The notes under the pieces are model-generated. The model had not been told where the DNA came from and ran no database searches. It was given only the letters and a program-made list of their open reading frames with translations. DNA of 64,000 bases, taken from contig NZ_JAALBX010000008.1 of the NCBI RefSeq assembly GCF_011077955.1, positions 62,001 through 126,000 on the forward strand. Reading direction: 5' to 3'. This document shows positions 27,771-35,167 of this stretch, piece by piece; the stretch's first letter is position 1; every line of letters starts with the position of its first letter. This DNA is from Citrobacter freundii. Its GTDB lineage: Bacteria > Pseudomonadota > Gammaproteobacteria > Enterobacterales > Enterobacteriaceae. A program made the translations under genes and the position numbers.

Positions 27771-28005
27771 TCAGGAGGAGGATGCTCTGAGGATGCCTGA
27801 CTTGCGGATATAACGGTTAAGCCCTTACCGGCATCAGGTTCAAAGCACCACGCCCGCCAGCCCTTAGACCTTCAGAGTCACGAACCACCAGGCGGAAGTG
27901 GCTACTCTGGTCATCTTCAATGCTGAGGTTGTGATACCGGCGGGTAACAGCCTAAGCCTGCTGTCGGGTGAAAAGTCCCGGTGGCAGCATATGAGATTCA
28001 GACAT
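27771..28005 (-). pseudogene. Decayed DUF905 (YkfF/YpjJ-like) gene
   Basis: Reading the minus strand from ATG 28005 gives MSESHMLPPGLFTRQQA, an in-frame TAG where the family has a sense codon, then AVTRRYHNLSIEDDQSSHF, RLVVRDSEG. After that the reading frame shifts: the pieces FEPDAGKG and GLNRYIRKSGI appear in two other frames before TGA at 27771. These pieces in order are those of E. coli YkfF. So the gene has one nonsense codon and at least two frameshifts. An AAGGT ribosome site remains. This explains the otherwise empty 27686-28082 stretch. Confidence 0.78.
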
Positions 28006-28023
28006 TCTGTGTACCTTAAAAGC

Positions 28024-28054
28024 AAAAGCCCCTGACGCAGATGCGCCAAGGGCT
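28024..28054 (-). terminator. Imperfect hairpin after the YfjT-like gene
   Basis: AGCCC and GGGCT arms with an inner GCGC/GCGT-like stem, followed on the minus strand by CTTTTGC. Probably a weak terminator for the gene ending at 28083. Confidence 0.5.
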
Positions 28055-28082
28055 ATGGGAGTATGCAGGTGTGGGGTGATTA

Positions 28083-28493
28083 TCAGAAACCCGTCTGCAC
28101 CTTATATAGGCGCAAAGTTTTGCTGCCCCGGACAATCTTCACATACAGGGCATTATCTTTTGTGCCACGAACAAACCCGGCCTTTACATCTCCCTTGCAG
28201 TCACCACCGTCATAAGGGATGTTAAGTCCGGTGTTAAATACCAGGTCAATAATCCCGAAACTTAAATCTTCACAGGCTGGACCGGGCAAATCCTGAATCA
28301 GAGCAAATTTATGGTCGTCGCTTAAACCGGTCAGTGAGCACATGGAGGTGTTGATGTCATTTCCCTGGCACCAGTACTCCTGGCCGGGATTGTCTTTATC
28401 CATCAGGCTTGCCGGAAGTTGAGCGGCACCGGCACTAAATGCGGCAAGTGACAGAATGAGGGCGGGTACAGCAGATGTCATTATTTTCAGCAT
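28083..28493 (-). CDS. Exported island protein, YfjT-like
   Basis: A 136-residue protein with a signal peptide (residues 1-23, ending AGA). The mature part has a WCQGN motif and four more cysteines (MCSLTG, PACEDL, GDCKGD), suggesting disulfides in the periplasm. Genes of this kind (yfjS/yfjT in CP4-57) sit at the same place in E. coli islands. The next gene at 28560 has the same layout and similar WC/C spacing, so the two look like distant paralogues. No function known. Confidence 0.72.
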   Translation of the reverse strand: MLKIMTSAVPALILSLAAFSAGAAQLPASLMDKDNPGQEYWCQGNDINTSMCSLTGLSDDHKFALIQDLPGPACEDLSFGIIDLVFNTGLNIPYDGGDCKGDVKAGFVRGTKDNALYVKIVRGSKTLRLYKVQTGF

Positions 28494-28559
28494 GGTTTTC
28501 TTCCTGAATTAATCCAGCCCGCTGTCGGGCAAAATGAGGTAGATTGGTATCGGGTGTTA

Positions 28560-28997
28560 TCAGAAGCGCCGGTAGCGAAACAGCTCTTTGCCCTGATAAA
28601 GTGCCACCAGGTCGTCATATTCCGGCTTCTTCTGGTTGGGCTTAAAGGTCACTATCGTGCCCGGACGGCACAGGTCTTTTACGGTGAGCCCAAATTTCTT
28701 GTCCGGAGTAATGGTGAATCCCTTCGACACATCGTTGTGCATGATGGTTATCCAGCCCCACAGGCCGCCTTCGCAGCCTTTAAAAGGTGCTGAACGCACC
28801 GTGACCATCCCGCCCAGACGATCAACAGACATGGCTTCGCATTTCCCGGTAACCTGGCGATGCGCATCACACCAGAAAATTTTCCCGTTGTTGTCACTGA
28901 CGGCTGCAGGGAGCGTTCGGTTATAAGGCTGAGCCTGAGTTCCTGCACAGAGCAGCAGGCTGCCTGTAATGCTCATTATCTTAAGCAGTGTTTTCAT
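28560..28997 (-). CDS. Exported island protein, distant paralogue of its neighbour
   Basis: About 145 residues starting MKTLLKIMSI, with a signal peptide ending GTQAQ. The mature protein has IFWCDAHRQVTGKCEAM and two further cysteines (GCEGG, DLCRPG). The shared WC-x-C layout with the gene at 28083 supports a duplicated periplasmic family. A start 15 bp further upstream is also possible. Function unknown. Confidence 0.7.
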   Translation of the reverse strand: MKTLLKIMSITGSLLLCAGTQAQPYNRTLPAAVSDNNGKIFWCDAHRQVTGKCEAMSVDRLGGMVTVRSAPFKGCEGGLWGWITIMHNDVSKGFTITPDKKFGLTVKDLCRPGTIVTFKPNQKKPEYDDLVALYQGKELFRYRRF

Positions 28998-29040
28998 TAT
29001 GTTATTCCTCAAAAGGGGGGCGATATCCGCAGGTGATGAT

Positions 29041-29577
29041 TCAGGCCATCACAGTCAGAATTAACATCACCAACCATACCCAGAAGTAAGCTGGTTTCTG
29101 CCCGAGGGCTTTCGCCCGTCGCCACAGATAGAATGGCACCAACCAAGCCAGTTTACCGAACGTGGTGGTATCCACTCCGGCCTTACGCAGACGTCGTTCA
29201 TCGAGATACCCCAGAGCGATATTGAGCAGCAGCGTGATAAACCAGTACTCCCCGTCCGAGACAGCCTCATATGCCTCGTCAAAAGACATTCCGTTCAGCC
29301 CAGCCGTCCACAGCTCAAGCGCATAACCAATGAAGGGAGCAAATGCCAGCGTCCATACCACTCCACCCGGAATGCGGTTTCCTGGTAATGCTGGTGGAGT
29401 TGTGCTGTGGAGCAGCGCCGAAGCCAGCGGGGTTGCGGAGATTGGCTGCCACTCCGTCATACCCTGTCGCCATACCAAAGTGGATGCAGTCAGTTCACCG
29501 CGCATAATCAGGCCGGTGATGTCGTCTTCAGTCACATTGTCGTGACGTATGCCATTTTTCTCGTAATGCCAGGTCAT
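29041..29577 (-). CDS. Membrane protein with N-terminal GYF-2 (DUF4339) domain
   Basis: A 178-residue protein. Residues 1-55 are a GYF_2 domain (WHYEKNGIRHDNVTEDDIT then LVWRQGMTEWQPI). The rest has about three to four hydrophobic helices (around 75-95, 120-140, 145-178), giving a membrane protein with a cytoplasmic recognition domain. GYF_2 proteins often bind proline-rich or partner segments. Found in many accessory islands; specific role unknown. Confidence 0.78.
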   Translation of the reverse strand: MTWHYEKNGIRHDNVTEDDITGLIMRGELTASTLVWRQGMTEWQPISATPLASALLHSTTPPALPGNRIPGGVVWTLAFAPFIGYALELWTAGLNGMSFDEAYEAVSDGEYWFITLLLNIALGYLDERRLRKAGVDTTTFGKLAWLVPFYLWRRAKALGQKPAYFWVWLVMLILTVMA

Positions 29578-29602
29578 TGTTTTTCCTTCTTAACAGAGGT
29601 AA

Positions 29603-30313
29603 TTAAATCAGTATGTTGCCTGGATCCTCCTCAGAGGGCCCAGGAGACAGGGCTTCGCGGATATAGCTGAAGTGCGGAAGAGCCCGGATAAAGCCCGCCT
29701 GTGTGGTTAACTGGCTGAGACGTTTTAGCGGGGTGAACGTGGTGTTGAGTACTGTCACCGCATGGATGGTCGCCAGAGGATGCACGGTGATATACCCGTT
29801 AAGTTCACCGGTGAGGTACCAGCAGCCGTCGAATGAAATCAGTCGGTACGGGGCCAGCCCGTCACAGCGCTCTCCCTCGGCCAGCAGCAGTACCCGCTGG
29901 CAGGCAGTAATGGCACTGACGAGGCGGTAAAACACCAGCGAGCTGGCCGGTGACACTGACTGTGGGGGTTGCCACACCAGGCAGGGCATCCCTCCTGCGG
30001 TGAGCAGCATGCCCGCCAGACGCCGGTCCAGCCCCGGAAAAATATCGGCCAGTCCTGCCCGGTGAGCAAAGGTCAGCGCATCCAGCTCGCCCTGTACGCC
30101 TCCACCGGTGCTGCGCAGGCGGCATTGCCCCCGTCGATACTCAAGGTCGAGGTATATCAGCCGTTCGCGAAAATCCCGTCGCAGGGTACGGACTGACACA
30201 CCAAACTCTGCAGCCAGCCGCGCCATGTTCAGCGTTTCACCTGCAACCAGGCGGCTGATTATCAGTGACAGCCTGACAGCCAGCCGGTCATGACGGCGCT
30301 CTGCCTGTGTCAT
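29603..30313 (-). CDS. yfjR: YfjR-like transcriptional regulator (DeoR-type HTH plus WYL region)
   Basis: A 236-residue regulator. The N-terminal helix-turn-helix reads MARLAAEFGVSVRTLRRDF (about 30-48). The C-terminal effector region contains FDGCWYLTGELNGYITVHPL, the WYL-type core. E. coli YfjR in CP4-57 has the same plan. It heads the minus-strand cluster and probably controls island genes. WYL regulators are common in phage-defence islands. Confidence 0.85.
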   Translation of the reverse strand: MTQAERRHDRLAVRLSLIISRLVAGETLNMARLAAEFGVSVRTLRRDFRERLIYLDLEYRRGQCRLRSTGGGVQGELDALTFAHRAGLADIFPGLDRRLAGMLLTAGGMPCLVWQPPQSVSPASSLVFYRLVSAITACQRVLLLAEGERCDGLAPYRLISFDGCWYLTGELNGYITVHPLATIHAVTVLNTTFTPLKRLSQLTTQAGFIRALPHFSYIREALSPGPSEEDPGNILI

Positions 30314-30521
30314 CTTAAATCTCCGTAATAGTTAACTGACTGAATATGAAATGATTCTAAAGAGGGGGGCGGACAGGGTATGGACATGGAATGAACTATT
30401 TTTTATATGCCACCGGAAGCAGGCCCAACGCGGCACATCGTGAAATACGGTGAAAAAACACTCAATCCAGCGGAGGTAAAACGGACAGGGAGTGTCCTTT
30501 CCTAACATGCTGATAACAAGC

Positions 30522-30707
30522 TCAGGACAGAAACCCACTCAGCATCGCTTCAGCCATCACCCACAAAGCCCGGTTAAGCTTCACATCCCCGTCAATTCCA
30601 TTAACGGCACGGGTATGGCTACGCTTCCCTTTGGCATTACGACCGGCTAACGGGCGATCACGACGAATGGTGCAGGCATTGCCAAAACGGGAAGCTAAGC
30701 GAGACAT
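30522..30707 (-). CDS. Internally deleted DUF932 (YfjQ/YafZ-like) protein
   Basis: A 61-residue protein. Residues 1-20 (MSRLASRFGNACTIRRDRPL) are the N-terminus of DUF932 proteins, and residues 21-61 (GRNAKGKRSHTRAVNGIDGD, VKLNRALWVMAEAML) are their extreme C-terminus as in E. coli YfjQ (about 273 aa). The middle of about 210 residues is missing without loss of frame. A strong GAGGAG site is kept, so it may be translated. Either a deletion remnant or a deliberate mini-protein. Confidence 0.8.
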   Translation of the reverse strand: MSRLASRFGNACTIRRDRPLAGRNAKGKRSHTRAVNGIDGDVKLNRALWVMAEAMLSGFLS

Positions 30708-30808
30708 AAGGGTTCTCCTCCGTAATTAAACGGATAAATGATTCAATAAATGGGTTAATTGAGAGGTCGCTGGTGGGGGGAGAAAAGGATAAAACCGTGG
30801 CAGGTAAA

Positions 30809-31243
30809 TCAGTCTATCAGGCGAAAGATTTGAGCCTGCTCTGGATGCTGTATAGCGTAATCACGCAACTGGCAAAAATACTCCACCAGCACAGGGCTTT
30901 CTGTTTTAAAGGACCAGATACTGTAAGCCATCAGACATACTGCGATACCAGCTGCCTCTGGGCTTAATTTCGCTTCATTGCCGTTATGAGGGTTAAACAT
31001 ACGCACTGAGGTTTCCGACATCTCCGGCCAAATGAACGCGCCGCCGTTGGTGAGCTTACTGAACTCCCAGAAGGCCCCCTGATAGACCTCACACATTTCG
31101 TTCATTAAACCGAAGATATGGGCTTCCATACGCTCCCAGCCAGGTACAGCGCCGAAATAAACCCGCCAGAAAGCTTCGCGCTCACGGGTATTGATACGAC
31201 AGGCTTTTACAACCTCAGACTCCGGTAACTGAATATTTAACAT
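30809..31243 (-). CDS. klcA: KlcA-family antirestriction protein (copy 2)
   Basis: A 144-residue KlcA/ArdB-like protein (FWEFSKLTNGGAFIWPEM, then LSPEAAGIAVCLMAYSIWSF and QLRDYAIQHPEQAQIFRLID). It is clearly diverged from copy 1, so not a recent duplicate. It lies directly before the type I restriction operon on the opposite strand, where it might protect incoming copies of the island or moderate restriction. A terminator hairpin precedes it although no minus-strand gene lies upstream. Confidence 0.9.
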   Translation of the reverse strand: MLNIQLPESEVVKACRINTREREAFWRVYFGAVPGWERMEAHIFGLMNEMCEVYQGAFWEFSKLTNGGAFIWPEMSETSVRMFNPHNGNEAKLSPEAAGIAVCLMAYSIWSFKTESPVLVEYFCQLRDYAIQHPEQAQIFRLID

Positions 31244-31283
31244 GGCGATAATCCTTTGATTTTATTGTTTTTGAATGACAAAT

Positions 31284-31313
31284 AAAAAAGCCCCGCACCG
31301 TAAGGTGCAGGGC
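31284..31313 (-). terminator. Intrinsic terminator upstream of klcA copy 2
   Basis: GCCCCGCACC, loop GTAA, GGTGCAGGGC, with one mismatch; the A-run 31284-31289 is the minus-strand T-tract. Nothing on the minus strand precedes it, so the gene it once ended is probably lost. Confidence 0.78.
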
Positions 31314-31689
31314 GATGGATATGTGGTCTGGCTGATTATCTGTACACCAGAGAGCAACCTCTGCCAGAAGATTCATACCGGTAATATATGTCTGAGTTTT
31401 TTTACAATGAGAGCCAGAGGCAGCTGCAGGAAGAAGCTAAGGCAACACTGTTGCGCCGCTAAGGGAGATCGGGTTACTGCTTGGTCATATCTGCCCTTTC
31501 TGCGTAGAAACAGCGTCTCCAGATGAGCGAGCCCCCTAACCAGCGTTTAACCAGCTTCAGAGTCCTTCCATCATTTCCGCATGATGTGGCGGATGTGATG
31601 GGCTGCCAGTGCGGTATCGGGTATAATTATTTAAGGTAATATTGAATATCCCACGCGTCATTTTCGGGGCATTAACAACAGGAACAGAC
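31314..31689. other. Intergenic region before hsdM
   Basis: No convincing gene. A 24-codon plus-strand frame at 31388-31462 (MSEFFYNESQRQLQEEAKA) could be the start of a lost protein gene. TATAAT at 31622-31627 is a reasonable -10 for the hsd operon, with no good -35. AGGAA before ATG 31690 is the hsdM ribosome site. Confidence 0.45.
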
Positions 31690-33213
31690 ATGACCGACCA
31701 AATCAGCCAGGACACCATCAACAAAGCGTTGTGGGCCGCCTGCGATACCTTCCGGGGCACCATCAGCGCCGATACCTACAAAGACTTTATCCTGACCATG
31801 CTGTTTCTGAAGTACATCTCAGATGTCTGGCAGGACCATTATGACGGGTATAAAGAACAGTACGGCGACACACCAGAGCTGATCGACGCGATGATGGCGA
31901 ACGAGCGCTTTGTCCTGCCGGAAAACGCCAGTTTTTATGCTCTGTATGAACGCCGCCATGAGCCAGGTAACGGGGAGCGTATTGATCAGGCGCTGCATGC
32001 GATTGAAGAAGCAAACGGCACCAAACTGAAAGATGCCGGGAAAAGTGTATTCCAGGATATCTCGTTTAACACCGACCGCCTGGGCGATGAAAAGCAGAAA
32101 AATACCATCCTGCGCCAGCTGCTGGAAGATTTTGCCGGTGAGGCTCTTAACCTGCGGCCGGGGCGCGTTGGTAAACTGGACGTTATCGGCAATGCCTATG
32201 AATACCTGATTAAGAACTTTGCGGCCAGCGGCGGTCAGAAAGCCGGGGAGTTCTATACCCCACCAGAAGTCTCCGACCTGATTGCCGAGCTGCTTGCACC
32301 GCAGCCGGGAGATACCATTTGTGACCCGGCCTGTGGTTCGGGCTCACTGCTGATGAAGTGTGGCCGTAAAATTGTCGCAGAGCATAACAGCCGCAACTAT
32401 GCGCTGTTCGGGCAGGAGGCGATTGGCTCCACCTGGTCGCTGGCGAAGATGAATATGTTCCTGCACGGTGAGGACAACCACAAAATCGAGTGGGGCGACA
32501 CTATTCGCAACCCGAAACTGCTCGACAAAAACGGCGACCTTATGCTGTTTGATATTGTGACCGCCAACCCCCCGTTCAGCCTGGATAAATGGGGCCATGA
32601 CGAGGCTGAGAACGATAAGTTTGGCCGCTTCCGCCGGGGTGTGCCGCCGAAAACCAAAGGGGACTACGCCTTTATCCTGCACATGATTGAAACCCTGAAG
32701 CCGGGCAGCGGACGTATGGGTGTGGTCGTCCCTCACGGCGTTCTGTTCCGTAGCTCCAGTGAGGGCAAAATCCGCCAGAAGCTGATTGATGAAAATCTGC
32801 TGGACGTGGTGATTGGTCTGCCAGAAAAACTGTTCTACGGCACCGGTATTCCGGCAGCGATCCTGATTTTTAAGAAGCAGAAAGTGGATGACAAGGTACT
32901 GTTTATTGATGCCAGCCGGGAATATAAGGCGGGTAAAAACCAGAACCAGCTCAGCGAAGAGAATATCCGCAAGATTGTTAAGACCTACCGTGAAGGCGAT
33001 AACGTTGAAAAATACGCCTACCTTGCCAGCCTGAAAGAGATTCAGGATAACGACTACAACCTCAATATTTCCCGCTATGTGGATACCTTTGTAGAAGAGG
33101 ACGAGATTGATTTGCTGGCAGTCCATGTGGAGCGCGAGCAATTGAAAGTGGAACTGGCTAAGTTGGAAGCTGAGATGGCAGGTTATCTAAAGGAGTTGGG
33201 TTATGGTGCCTAA
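31690..33213 (+). CDS. hsdM: Type I restriction-modification methyltransferase subunit HsdM
   Basis: A 507-residue N6-adenine methyltransferase. The N-terminal helical HsdM domain (about 1-150) is followed by the SAM-binding motif DPACGSGSLL, the catalytic NPPF (VTANPPFSL) and GEFYTPPEV. The C-terminal coiled coil contacts HsdS. ATG 31690 (MTDQISQDTI) has an AGGAA site; the longer in-frame start is unlikely. It overlaps hsdS by 11 bp. Confidence 0.97.
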   Translation: MTDQISQDTINKALWAACDTFRGTISADTYKDFILTMLFLKYISDVWQDHYDGYKEQYGDTPELIDAMMANERFVLPENASFYALYERRHEPGNGERIDQALHAIEEANGTKLKDAGKSVFQDISFNTDRLGDEKQKNTILRQLLEDFAGEALNLRPGRVGKLDVIGNAYEYLIKNFAASGGQKAGEFYTPPEVSDLIAELLAPQPGDTICDPACGSGSLLMKCGRKIVAEHNSRNYALFGQEAIGSTWSLAKMNMFLHGEDNHKIEWGDTIRNPKLLDKNGDLMLFDIVTANPPFSLDKWGHDEAENDKFGRFRRGVPPKTKGDYAFILHMIETLKPGSGRMGVVVPHGVLFRSSSEGKIRQKLIDENLLDVVIGLPEKLFYGTGIPAAILIFKKQKVDDKVLFIDASREYKAGKNQNQLSEENIRKIVKTYREGDNVEKYAYLASLKEIQDNDYNLNISRYVDTFVEEDEIDLLAVHVEREQLKVELAKLEAEMAGYLKELGYGA

Positions 33214-34420
33214 GGGATGGATACCTAGTACTTTCGGTGAAATAACTGAGATTGGAAATGGGCAGGTTGATCCTAAGTTAGAGCCTTATGCATCAATGAT
33301 TCATATAGGCCCAGAAAATGTATTGCCTGATACGGGTCAATTAGTGGGACTGAAAAAATGCTCGGAAATTGGCCTTATTTCTGGGAAGTATCAATTTGAT
33401 GACAATACAGTTGTATATTCAAAGATTCGCCCAAATCTTAATAAAGTGTGCAAACCTGATTTTTGTGGTGTATGCAGCGCAGATATGTACCCTATTTGGG
33501 CAAAAAAGGATTTACATATAGGTTACCTTTTTCATTTTATGTTAGGGCCATCCTTCTACAAAACTGCCGTGGCTATGTCTATGCGTACAGGCATGCCAAA
33601 AATTAATAGAGCAGATTTAAACTCTGTTGCAGTATTACTTCCCCCTGTTTCCGAACAAAAAAAAATCGCCCAAATCCTGTCCGCCTGGGATAGCGCGATT
33701 TCAGTGACGGAAAAGCTTCTCATCAACAGTCAGCAGCAGAAAAAAGCCCTGATGCAGCAATTGCTCACGGGAAAAAAACGCCTACTGGATGAGAATGGGG
33801 TGAGGTTTAGTGGGGGATGGGAGTTTAAACGAATAAGTGAAATAGCAACTCGTGTTCAACGTAAAAATGATGCCACCGAACATCCCATCTTAACCATATC
33901 ATCTTTATCCGGATTTGTACGGCAGGATGAGCGTTATAGTCGTTATATGGCAGGAGAAAGTGTGAAGAATTACGTCTTGCTTAAAAAAGGAGAGTTCGCA
34001 TATAACAAAGGAAACTCAAAAACATACGAGTTTGGATGTGTTTTTGACCTTGACAAATATGAAGCAGGGTTGGTACCCCATGTCTATGTATGCTTTAGAT
34101 TAAAACAGGGACTTAGCCACCGTTATTTTAAATATTTGTTTGAGGCTGATTACCTCAAGCCGCAATTAGGGGCGCTAGTTAATACCGGGGTCCGGAATAA
34201 TGGTCTGTTAAATATTAAGCCGACAGAGTTTATGCAAACAAAAGTCCCTGTTCCATGTTTTGAAGAGCAGGAAAGCATCGCCGATATGTTATATAACTCC
34301 AGCAGGACTATACGTGTTCTTCAGGATAAAATCACCTGTCTGAAAGATGAGAAAAAAGCCCTGATGCAACAATTGCTGACCGGCAAGCGTCGGGTGGTTG
34401 TCGATGCGGATGCCGCGTGA
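33203..34420 (+). CDS. hsdS: Type I restriction-modification specificity subunit HsdS
   Basis: A 405-residue specificity protein with two target-recognition domains: about residues 1-155 and 205-370. Each is followed by a conserved helix ending in the same peptide, [12 protein letters not shown] (around 180 and 390), the spacer region that sets the gap in the bipartite target. GC content drops sharply in both recognition domains compared with hsdM, as usual for exchanged specificity segments. Target sequence cannot be inferred. Confidence 0.96.
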   Translation: MVPKGWIPSTFGEITEIGNGQVDPKLEPYASMIHIGPENVLPDTGQLVGLKKCSEIGLISGKYQFDDNTVVYSKIRPNLNKVCKPDFCGVCSADMYPIWAKKDLHIGYLFHFMLGPSFYKTAVAMSMRTGMPKINRADLNSVAVLLPPVSEQKKIAQILSAWDSAISVTEKLLINSQQQKKALMQQLLTGKKRLLDENGVRFSGGWEFKRISEIATRVQRKNDATEHPILTISSLSGFVRQDERYSRYMAGESVKNYVLLKKGEFAYNKGNSKTYEFGCVFDLDKYEAGLVPHVYVCFRLKQGLSHRYFKYLFEADYLKPQLGALVNTGVRNNGLLNIKPTEFMQTKVPVPCFEEQESIADMLYNSSRTIRVLQDKITCLKDEKKALMQQLLTGKRRVVVDADAA

Positions 34421-35103
34421 TGAAACTGACCAAAAATGCACCCCTCACCGATGTTGAAATCGACTGGCTGGAAGAGGTGTTGCTGAAATACGGCAATGAT
34501 GACTCCGTGCTCTGTTTTTCTGAGCTGGATGGTTTCCTGACGGCGATTGTCTCCGGCCCGAATATGATTTCCCCGAATATCTGGCTCAGCGCCCTTTGGG
34601 GGCGCGGTGATTACCACCCACGCTGGGACTCTGAAAAAGAGATGACACGGTTTGTGGGCCTGTGTTTTCAGCATCTGAACGATATCGCGGGCTGTCTGTA
34701 TGAGGCACCTGACCAGTTTCAGCCCATTTTCAATGGTCGTGAAGTGAAGGGGAAGACATATATCATCTCCGAAGAGTGGTGTTTCGGGTATATGAAAGGC
34801 CGGTCGCTGGATGACTGGTCAGCTCTGCCGGAAGCCTTACATCCCTCGCTGGACGCGATAGCCCTGCATGGTGTCGAAAAGAATTTCCCAGTGGTTGAGA
34901 AACTGTCGCCCGCGCAGTTTGAACAGAGCATTGCGCTTATTCAACCTGCCGCGCTCTCCCTGTATCAGCACTGGCTGGCGCAGCGGATGCCTGCCGAGGT
35001 TTCACCCCCTGCTCCCGTCAGGCGTGAGGCTGGGCTGACAGGACGGAATGACCCGTGCCCGTGCGGCAGTGGTAAAAAATTTAAAAAATGTTGTCTGCAC
35101 TGA
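34420..35103 (+). CDS. UPF0149/YecA-family protein with SEC-C zinc motif, inside the hsd operon
   Basis: A 227-residue protein. The UPF0149 (YecA) domain spans about 10-190. The C-terminus is a SEC-C motif, [19 protein letters not shown], which binds zinc. ATG 34420 overlaps the hsdS stop (TGATG), so it is translationally coupled to hsdS. HsdR follows 64 bp later. Its role in restriction is unknown; SEC-C motifs usually recruit partner proteins, so an adaptor or regulator of the complex is plausible. Confidence 0.88.
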   Translation: MKLTKNAPLTDVEIDWLEEVLLKYGNDDSVLCFSELDGFLTAIVSGPNMISPNIWLSALWGRGDYHPRWDSEKEMTRFVGLCFQHLNDIAGCLYEAPDQFQPIFNGREVKGKTYIISEEWCFGYMKGRSLDDWSALPEALHPSLDAIALHGVEKNFPVVEKLSPAQFEQSIALIQPAALSLYQHWLAQRMPAEVSPPAPVRREAGLTGRNDPCPCGSGKKFKKCCLH

Positions 35104-35167
35104 ATGTGCAGAGAGTGAATTGTCGCTGAAGGAAAGCGGTTGTCAGCGGTGACAAAAAGGATGAGCA

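Noticed and set aside
27864-28049. 61-codon minus-strand frame in the klcA-YfjT gap
   Set aside because: Another frame of the same strand gives a stepwise match to DUF905 starting at 28005, so this frame is incidental.
27771-28054. Structured leader RNA or riboswitch in the same gap
   Set aside because: Considered because of the conserved-looking GC-rich blocks, but the DUF905 coding remnant explains them better; only the two terminator hairpins remain.
30332-30538. 68-codon minus-strand frame after the WYL regulator
   Set aside because: No ribosome site, no family pattern, and it overlaps the mini-DUF932 stop region.
31388-31462. 24-codon frame MSEFFYNESQRQL before hsdM
   Set aside because: Too short and without a clear homologue; noted only as a possible fragment in the intergenic entry.
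32344-33141. 265-codon minus-strand frame inside hsdM
   Set aside because: hsdM on the plus strand has all its motifs across this region; the antisense frame has no family features.
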